A stretch of DNA of 64,000 nucleotides, from contig CM043698.1 of NCBI GenBank assembly GCA_023935145.1, forward strand, positions 80,990,001-81,054,000, in the 5' to 3' direction. Numbering within the stretch: the stretch's first letter is position 1; each line of letters opens with the position of its first letter. The notes beneath the pieces were generated by a model that had not been told where the DNA came from, made no database searches, and saw only the letters and a list, made by a program, of their open reading frames with translations. Positions 55,221 through 64,000 of the stretch are shown piece by piece. The DNA comes from Bretschneidera sinensis (lineage: Eukaryota; Streptophyta; Magnoliopsida; Brassicales; Akaniaceae). The position numbers were made by a program, and so were the translations under genes.

Positions 55221-57002
55221 TGTAATGACCCGTCCCGAGTTGGCTACCCCCGAGACGGTGTTGTCAAAATTTTGAAAATCCCAGCACGACACATATATGC
55301 AACAAGAAAATATCACCAACAGAAATTTTTACATCAATGCTCAACCCTCAACAGAGGAGATACATCATTCTGATATTGACTTAAACATTATATACAACGT
55401 AAAATGCACGAATATTTACAAATAAATTTTTATTTTATTTTCTCATTAGTCTGAGGATGTGGACACGTATATGGCTTACAGATAATGATTTCGTCTGAAC
55501 CTAAACTCACCAAACTATTTGTCCAGCCTGCTTCCTGAAATCATTGTACAATGAGGGGTGACCTTCACAAGCTCAGTGAATTAAATTTACTAGAAGTATT
55601 CAATTTGTATAAATAGTCTTTTAATATTTTATCATTTATATTTCATACAACTTGATAATAGCACTCTACTATCACTACACATATCATAAGTCTCATTCTC
55701 TATGAATCTCATTTTTTTATATATTTATTCACCTTAAAACCATCAATTATCTCATAATTACCTCGTTATGAGGTTCATAGCATAAAGTCTACCATTTAAA
55801 TGGTTCTTATCATATAATACTTCTATGTTTCTTTCTCACCATAATTGTCTCTCTGTGAGACTCATTCATCAATAAATAAATTTACAATAACAAACAACAC
55901 TTCAGCATTTCAGTAATGCAATCAATATTTAAAACAAATGCAATGCATGAATTATTATTAGGGAACATCTTCCCACATGTCGACATGTTTTTATCTTAGG
56001 CCGGCCCATTCCCGGTTATTTTATTTCCAACATATACCAGCTGTCATGGTAATTATTTTCAGCATATACCAGCTGTCACGATTTTCATTTATTTCCAGTA
56101 TATACTGGTTATCACGATTTTTCAATTAGACCGGCCCCCTCCTATTTCTTTTATTTCATGCAGATGCATATGAACAATGATATGAACTATGCATATGAAC
56201 AATAACATAAAAACAAACATGAATTCAAATATTTAAATTAGCTATCTTGATTATTCTAAAATTATTATTTGAAAAATTTCACTAAATTCCTCTCCTCATA
56301 AATCACATCAAATCATCAATCATAGCTTGTCAAGATCCACTAAATTTCATCTCCTCATAAATCGTACCAAAATATCAACCATACCTCATCAAGAATTTCA
56401 CTTATCGTTTTTATTATTAAATCAACTTATTATTCCAAAAATATTATTTCTCATAAAATAATTCTTTACACATCCACTATTCCTATCACAGCTATCAACC
56501 AATTTTTATCTATCACCAAATCATAGGTTAATAATTTATTCTAATATTATCGCTAGATATTTCATATTTATCTTGATTACTTTAAGTAAATCTAACTTAC
56601 CACGTAGCACTTAGAGCTACCCGTGGATCACCTACTTACCTGTCCCGTTCCTCTCAACAATTTCTCCCGGTTGCTGATCGTCAACACGTAACATAATATT
56701 TATATTAAATTTCTAATGTATTCTTCAATTCTTCATAATTCACACCCATTAAAAATTCCCACTTTGAATTCAATGAAATTTCATGTATGCTAAATTTCAA
56801 AAATAACTTCATATTATTACCTTCTGTTTTTCTTAGCGCTTCCTGTAACTCTCTATAAAATTCTCTCGTAAACTCCTTCAAAATTTTGCTCTTTCAATGT
56901 TTCTTTCTGTCCCCAAGTGTTTAAAGAAATAGAGTAGTTTGAATTATAAAAGTAATAAACCAAACATGATTTGGTAAGAATTAAATAAAATAACTTAAAT
57001 TT

Positions 57003-57049
<47 letters not shown>

Positions 57050-57368
57050 CAAAACTAAGTCTCAGGAACCCCCCCGAAATTAGCTACCACGTTTTTTAGA
57101 GCTGTCTAACATGCATACTCCTCTTTTCTCTTGGGAACAGGTGGCAACACCTGCTGATATATTTTTTTTTTTAGAAAAACAAAACTTTTTCTTTTTTTCT
57201 TTTATTTTCTCCTTTTTCCAGGCTGGATATGTCCAATTTTTTTTCTTCAAAAGATTTATTTTATTCAATACTAAATCCTTCACGTGTGTGTATATATATA
57301 TATTTTAATTTCATATCATATTTATTAAATTACTTCTTTACTCTTACTTTACGAATACGGGTATTACA
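55221..57368 (-). repeat. 5' LTR of second Tekay-like element
   Basis: 2148 bp, bounded by TGTAATGACCC on the left and ACGGGTATTACA on the right (TGTAAT/ATTACA inverted ends). It contains the 69-bp repeat array (about 55995-56180), an AT microsatellite at 57003-57048 and a T-rich run near 57160-57240. Confidence 0.88.
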
Positions 57369-58149
57369 ATCACGCCTCTTTAGAAGAGATATAACATTTT
57401 GAAGAGTCATCTATAAACCAATTGGTGCACTATAAATAGGACTCCTACATTTGCATATTGAACAACTTATTTGATACTAACATACAAAGATACTGGTTTG
57501 TTCCTAAATTGCCTTAAAGTCTTACTGTGAGACTAAAAGTCTCACGTAAATTGCCATAATCATCCTGGACCTTTAGGTTTAGGGCTGAGGACTGAGATGA
57601 CACTCCCTACCTCGTTCAATTGTCATTTGATTTTAGCATATAATTTTCTTTGATAAATATATTAATATATAGTACTATTTCATGCAATTGCTATTAGAAG
57701 TTTGTGTATTGAACATTTATTTAATATCAATTGTTAAAAAAAAATTGTTATAAATTGTAGAAGTTTTTTATATGAATTAAATGTAATTATTTTTTTCAAA
57801 AGAAAATGATAAGAGGAGAATTTCCATGATTGTTCCCATGTGGGGAGTCTCGTCCCCTTTTACAAGCAAGACATGAGTGGGTATTTAGATAATAAAAAAA
57901 TCGTTGAAAACTGAAATAGAAAAAAAAATTTAAAATCCTTACCCAAAAAAGGACAAAAACAAGAACAAAAAATGCACTCTAAAGTCAGCCAAGATATCTT
58001 ATTTCTCTATCTATATTTATGTTAAAATAAATTTATTAGTTTATTAATTTATTTTATAATTAATATAATTACATTTTCCTCATAAGGTTTGGGGTTTATC
58101 ATACTTACATACCTATTATTTGGAAATGTAAAGATATTGTAAAAGAGTT
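57369..58149. other. AT-rich stretch without recognised features
   Basis: It lies between the Tekay LTR and the probable copia LTR. No coding feature or repeat recognised. Confidence 0.45.
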
Positions 58150-59692
58150 TTGCAGTGAATTAACAGGTACTTTCTGATTCAACCCGAAATCTTCTAGTCT
58201 CTTAGACTCCTCTCCATATCTTCTCTCTTCAATCTAGCCAGAGGTAGTGTGTGTAATCACGAAATCAGAAAATACACTTGTTTTCACTACCCAAATGCCT
58301 TTTGTATGTCTAAAGGAATAAGATGAAATTTCTCGCTCTAAAGTCTTTTTCTCTATCTAGAATGCATTTTTCAAACAGCCTTTTCTTACATGATATTCCC
58401 CATATATATACTACTAGGGAGATGGTGGTTATGGGTAGTTGAAATCAACAAAAATATGCATGGTTTTAACTAAGAGTTACATATTTCATTCATGCCTCTT
58501 GGTTCAAAGTTAAACGTGCGGGTCGAGTTGTCCATCATGGGTGCCCAACTCGGCCCAAATTTCCTATATCTCCCACGCACATATAATGGAATCGACATCA
58601 CCTAAGAGATAGAGATAAAGAGAACCTCAACATCAAATTTCGTTTAGAGAACTTCATACTGGCAAATGAGTCATGCGACCTGCGAGTACACATGCCCTTA
58701 GGAGCTCAATACTATGCACATGTTAGAGATAAACAGTGACTTCAAACCTAAATAGAAAATGAATTAGTAAAGTGTCTTGTTGTACTCCAAACTTATTTTA
58801 TTACATCAATCTTGGCATACCTAATCCCTCAAAGACTACGCTAGACTTTACTTTCCTCACCATATATCCACAATTATGTCCAAGCTTCAGCAAAATGACA
58901 TAATTGTTCGACTTGTGAATACATGTGGTGGATGTAAACAAAACAGTCTTTCTTTCACACTCATGCCTCTCTATTTCAGATAAACAACTTTCTTAGACGT
59001 GTACTATAAGGCTAATTATTTCATTGTCGTCGGAAACATGCTAAAGTAGCAAACATCGTCCTGTCCCTTTGAGAACATATTCGAAAGTCACATAAGGCAC
59101 TAGCCGAGGTTTTTAATTTACATAAGCCTCTAGGTCTCACACAGTGAGGACAAAAGAATTCACTCACTCACTTCTTTTTAAGGTCGTACTAAGCACATGT
59201 AGTAAATACATGCTATAATTGTTTGCTTTTTCTTGATAAGAGTGTATATCCTTTTAAATTGTATGCCACTATACGGATCTTAGCCTAGTTACAATCTATA
59301 TCTTCGTGTTCTCGTACACCTAGCTCGAGTACTTTATTAGCTCGCTCTTTTGAGTGCTTTAATAAGTACTCGCATCTGGCTTCCATCTAGGTTTCTATGA
59401 TCGTGGGATGATCATGGTCGGTCTAAGTTTTTATGCTTTGGCTCAAGATCTCATCTTGACTATATAATCAAGGTGAATTTTAATAAAGTACAATTTTTTA
59501 TGAATTCATCACATTCACTATATACTTGTCTCTATTTCATTAGCGTCAAAATAGTATACCAAATCTCATCTCAACTCACTATCTTAGCACCTGAGGCGAT
59601 CGCTTGTGTGAGGGAGCCGACCTCTTCTTGGTGACATACTTTTATATGTGTATGTGTTTGTGCTAGGGTCGACATGTATAAGACATCCAACA
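58150..59692 (-). repeat. probable 3' LTR of decayed minus-strand copia
   Basis: On the minus strand the stretch begins TGTTGGATGTCTTATACATG just after RNase H remnants, as an LTR start should, and has a TATATATGGGGAATATC TATA-like site at about 58410. The far end (about 58150) is a guess, as no matching copy lies in the window. Confidence 0.4.
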
Positions 59693-59699
59693 TTTCTAA

Positions 59700-60910
59700 A
59701 AATATAGAATGAACACTAAGTTCAATAATAAACCAGTACACAGATTTTTTTTATTAGCCTATACACATGACTAAAGATTTCAATGTAAATCAAAATCATA
59801 CTTCTAGGTATAATTTAACTCAATTATCTAATGCGCAAATATATATTGTTAGACCACATTTTTTTGATCCACACTGCTTTTAATGTAAGTTATTCTTATA
59901 GTTAATATATTTGGTCCCACAAAGATATTAAGGATTCCATATGTAAGCAACATCAACTTGATTGTCACTAATTCCAAGATATTAGCGACAACTCCTAGGT
60001 TTCTCAAAGAACCATTTAAGCTATACTACTTTTGCACTGTAGCAAAACAAGCAATGATCTTAGTCTCCATGGCTAGTTTTTTGCAGTGCTCTTAAGTACA
60101 TGTGGATCCCTATTGACTATTATGTAATGCTTCTTCCCATTCACAACTATTTACTAGCTTTAAGGCTTAGCAAATATTAGACAGAATGTGCCTCTAGCAT
60201 ACGATAGGCTTTCACTAGTACTGAAGTAAAAAGTTTTTTTATTTTTTTTATATGGAGTTTCAGACATAATTCAAGGTTTAGGCTTTCGTCTTTAGATATA
60301 GGGTGTCTACAAGATTGCTATTATATAAAGTAACTTTTTAAAGAATTTTTTTAGTGAAAGACTCTTGTGATAGAGCTAAGAGATTCCGTGAATGATCTCT
60401 ATAGATTTTCAAATCAAGTACATAATTAGCTTATCCTAAATCCTTCATTTTAAAATTAAAAGAACAACCATTCTTAAACGGTGACAACTTCTTTATCTTT
60501 TTAGCCAATAAATCATCAACACATAACGATAAATTTCCAAAATTTATCCTTGAACTTTTACATACATACAGTGATCCACATCGATCATGCAAACTCATAA
60601 GTTTTCATAGCTCAATGAAATCTTAAATATCACTGTTTAGATGAATATTTCAGGCCATATATCAAACATTGGGGCTAGCATACTTTGCACTCTTGGCCTT
60701 CTAACACAAAAACAATGGGTAGTTTCATAAAGATTTAGTCATCCAGTTCTCCATTGAGAAATGTAAACTTAATGTCCATCTGATGCTTTCATAAGCCCAG
60801 ACTTGTGATGATAACTAGAAAGAGGCGAATAGAGGTAAACCTCACAAGCTACACCCTCTTGTAGGATATGGTCTTTCGCCACTAAACATGCCTTCTACCT
60901 CTCAATAAAC
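59700..60910 (-). pseudogene. copia RT and RNase H remnants
   Basis: Minus-strand pieces: NEFIER and ACLVAKDHILQEG (about 60905-60850), MDIKFTFLNGELDD (about 60780-60740), LCVDDLLAKKIKKLSPF (about 60520-60470; the usual Y-V-D-D reads C-V-D-D), NFKMKDLG-stop-ANYVLDL (about 60455-60410), and METKIIACFATVQK (about 60070-60030) for RNase H. Frames change between every piece. The order and motifs are those of copia. Confidence 0.7.
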
Positions 60911-63900
60911 TCATTCACTTAGAGCTTTTTAGGTGATCTTATTAACTCACTCATTCTCATCTGCAATAGCTAAAAGTTTTACCAAGTCCCAGACATAGTT
61001 AGTTTTCTTTAAACTCCAATATTTTATATATTGTTTTTAATCCATTTTCTTTCTAAGAATGATCTCAAAAAACTTATCTTTTAAGCTCATATCAAAGACA
61101 AATGACCCTTTTTTCCAGTTGCTTCCATGCAACTATGATTTTAGAGGTAAGTCTCAAACAAAATCAACAAAATCAACAATCAATGTATTGCTCCCACTAG
61201 GTTGATAATGTTTAAGAATAAGCTTGTTAACCTTAATTTATTGATTGGATGCGCTAACATGATTAGGATCTTTCATCTCATAGAGTGAAAAAAAAAAAAA
61301 AAAAAACTTATCAATCTAACCCTATATGAAGAAAAATGATTTTAGAACATTGCTTCTATCAACTTCAGTTAAACTTCTATTTGAATATTTATCAATAAAC
61401 ACATACCTTTGGAGTGTTCTCAATATCTACTAAAGATATGCCTCTATGTTTTGACCCTAACTTCTCAAACTTACGAGAATGGCCATAAACATGAGCAGTT
61501 GACCCTCAAAGTCATCAATCGACTTAGATAAGGTATCAAACCCATTCATAGTCAATTAAATATAAATAACTGATAGAAAAAAATATGTGGTTAAGCATAT
61601 AGACAACAATTAACAACACATCTCAACAGAGATAGATTGCGCTAATAACTTAACCATACAATGTTTTATCATATCTCTCTGTAACAATGTTTTGTTACGA
61701 AATTTTTAAGGAACAAACAACTATTTTCTAAAACCCTTTAAAATGTCCTAAAATCATTCTTTTAAAGCACAAAAAGGTCCAAATGGATTACTAACAATGA
61801 GATTATAGTTCTAGGTCTTGTATCGAATGGTTCTTAGTTGTTTTATTAGCCAGAAAAAATTCACTCATAGGAAATAATAAAAATAGTGAGCGAGCCTAAC
61901 ATGTTGTCACTAGTCAAACCACTTAATTATTTCAAACCCAATGTGGTCCAGTCTAGCTTGCCAAATAGTTTTGTATCAATGATTTACACTGAAAAAGGAT
62001 GCAATTAAATAAAGAAACCATAATTCTAATCCTAGGTGAGAATTCATCTCAACTCTACCAACCTAGAACTCCCACTCAGTTCATGTATATTAAATACATG
62101 ATATAACATGCATATTGCATGATCATGAACATAAAATAATAAAGTATTCTTGAATGAAATCACTTTATTTCATTTATCATGAAAAAAAATATATATACAG
62201 AAGAAAGACCTAAGTTCCAATTCATTAGCTTAGATTCATTCGTTAACAAAACACAAGCTTCTAGCATTGTCTACATTTTTTCTTTCTTTTTCTCATTAGA
62301 AAATGTTGTAAAAGGTAATTTCTCGGTCAAATGTTAATCACTTGTGTAATTTTCCAAGCAATATATATAACCAAAAAAGTTTATTTCTTCATCTATTACT
62401 TGTTTTCCTATCTTAACCATCAAAGGATCCCTCTTTCCTACAAAAACCAAGTGTCCTGCACTACAGAGATTTAAAAACTATGATAACACAGTAGTACACC
62501 TTATTCCTAAAAGAATACGACACTCTTATGCCAATTCCAACTCACTAACGACCTAAGAAACCTTCGGTTGTGTCTCACAGTAGTTTTCACGGTTTCTTAT
62601 TCATCATCCGAAAGAACTTGAACATGACTCGAGCCATAAGACATTTAAAAACAGTGAGATCTTCTAGTATAACTTTATTTCAATTCTTTCCCACTACATT
62701 TATATGCTTTATATATATATATATAGGATTCAAATCCTTTTCATAATTAAGAAACTCTAATATAAGTGACATGTTCACTACATCCTAGAGTAATTAACAT
62801 GTGGAAGTCTTTTAAATTGATACTTAGTCAATTATTAAATTTATTCACATGACAAAAATATATGTGCACGCAATTTTGATTGAACTCGATTTCAACCATA
62901 GAGAAAAACAAAAATCTATGAGATCCCACTAGATACTAACCCCATTAAAAAGTAATTTTATGCTCAAAAATAAGTTTGTCACACTAAAAAAAATGCACAA
63001 ATTTTAATTTTCATAATTTTCTAAAAAAATATTTTTATATTATTTTATTCAAAAAATTAAAAATAAATAATCCATGAATAAATAATTTTTGGAAATATTA
63101 TGGAAAAATCAAAAATATTTTTTTAAAATAAAATGATATTTTTCATTTCACTGGTGCCACTGTCGACTGCCCTCACGCACCGGTGGTGGCTAGGTAAAAA
63201 CTTCAGACAATTAGCAAAGATTTTCAAGCATCTCCTCCTGACCGGACCGGCAACAGACTGTTCGTCCGACTATGTTGATCACTTTAACGGTCTTGTTTTC
63301 CAACGTGGGTTACCGGAAAGTAGAGAGAGTGCCATCTATTTTTTTGCGTGAGTGGGTAACACTGTTTTAGAGGTTGTCTTCAACCTCCAAACTTACATCT
63401 TTGGCCGAAAATGGCCAAAGCTTTCGAGCCTCTTATCTCTCTCTACAATTAACCAAAAAATTCGTGAAATATGTCATTGAAAAGGTTATTAAATTATCTT
63501 TCTAACCATATATGTCTCGTGTCATGAAATTAAACGTACAATTTTTCAAAGTTTCGAGTCTTTATGGTTAGGGTTTCAATTTTCTCTCTCGTCTTCGAGA
63601 GTTAACATACCATATTTTCCAGATTTCATATATATAGTATATACTACATTATTACATAACATCATGGCATTTTGATTACAAATGGACAAGATTCCATTTT
63701 TTTTAACTCATTTAAAGCTTCAGAAAAGATTAATTATTTTCTCTCTCCACAGAGAGTGTTAAGCCACGAGAATTTTCAGATTTCATCCTTCATATCAAGT
63801 TTACTTATATACGAAATCTCATGGTTTATTTTCAAGAAACTAAGAAGTTACAATTTTCAAGTTTTAACCTTCATATTTCGGGTTTTATACCAGAACATGT

Positions 63901-63976
63901 ATTTTCAAGCAATTCAATGCACAAATTCACGTTCATAAATTTTATATAAACGTGTCACCCAAAAAACATAAAAACA
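60911..63976. other. decayed copia interior or unrelated AT-rich DNA
   Basis: No convincing gag, protease or integrase motif is readable. A 19-base A run occurs near 61289. Short open stretches at 63133-63351 and 63672-63938 show no family resemblance. Confidence 0.4.
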
Positions 63977-63989
63977 GGCTTTGATACCA
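63977..63989 (-). promoter_or_regulatory. primer-binding site of copia at right edge
   Basis: TGGTATCAAAGCC on the minus strand, followed (plus sense) by TGCAAAAGAG, the probable LTR end, at 63991. Confidence 0.75.
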
Positions 63990-64000
63990 ATGCAAAAGAG

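Larger units (their letters stand above)
40826..57368 (-). mobile_element. second Tekay/Del-like chromovirus, split by Athila-like insertion
   Basis: Minus-strand element. The 5' LTR is at 55221-57368, the PBS at 55205-55216, the gag/protease region at 53134-55200, RT at 52647-53133, the RNase H end at about 52240, integrase at 43012-43509, the chromodomain region to 42396 and a truncated 3' LTR at 40826-42395. Athila sequence (43676-52232, plus strand) interrupts it between RNase H and integrase. It is the same family as the element at 6289-11407. Confidence 0.85.
58150..63990 (-). mobile_element. highly decayed Ty1/copia element, right end beyond window
   Basis: The primer-binding site at 63977-63989 and RT and RNase H remnants at 60910-60290 and 60120-59700, all on the minus strand in the right order, suggest one copia whose 5' LTR starts at 63991 and continues past the window. 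The stretch between 61000 and 63976, where gag, protease and integrase should lie, has no readable frame. Confidence 0.55.

Noticed and set aside
63133..63938. Open frames at the right edge as possible gag or host exon
   Set aside because: They are on the opposite strand to the copia primer site and show no recognisable motif.

Overview
This window is nuclear DNA of a flowering plant, probably a dicot. It is low in GC and contains no intact host gene. Almost all recognisable content is retrotransposon: Ty3/gypsy elements of the Tat, Tekay/Del and Athila types, Ty1/copia elements and L1-type LINEs, most nested in one another and broken by stops, frameshifts and deletions. The only host-gene sequence I recognise is a decayed, intron-containing 3' part of COG5 (Golgi tethering complex subunit 5) on the minus strand at about 22.1-24.3 kb. 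No rRNA, tRNA, CRISPR or bacterial-type system was seen.

Layout. (1) 14-15004: a Tat-lineage gypsy element (+) with both LTRs, a broken gag-pol, an antisense ORF and a 49-bp minisatellite before its polypurine tract. A mostly deleted Tekay-like chromovirus (6289-11407) is inserted in the antisense ORF. (2) 15005-17845: AT-rich DNA with a MITE-like repeat. (3) 17846-20942: a young copia insertion with identical 216-bp LTRs and an ATGTT target duplication, lacking protease and integrase. (4) 20943-24756: COG5 pseudogene and flanks. (5) 24757-30269: a nearly full-length copia (-) flanked by two copies of a 303-bp LINE tail. (6) 31350-40825: pieces of L1-type LINEs in both orientations with a 5'-truncated copia between them. 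(7) 40826-57368: a second Tekay-like element (-) split by a 5'-truncated Athila-like element (+); a 2.78-kb block spanning the Tekay/Athila junction is tandemly duplicated at above 99% identity. (8) 57369-64000: AT-rich DNA and a very decayed copia (-) whose primer-binding site lies at the right edge.

Relative order of events. The Tat element predates the Tekay copy inside it; the second Tekay copy predates the Athila copy, which predates the tandem duplication. The copia at 17.8 kb and the 2.78-kb duplication look like the youngest events. I found no previously undescribed functional system; the notable points are structural (atypical insertions, duplications and inversions) and are listed as findings.
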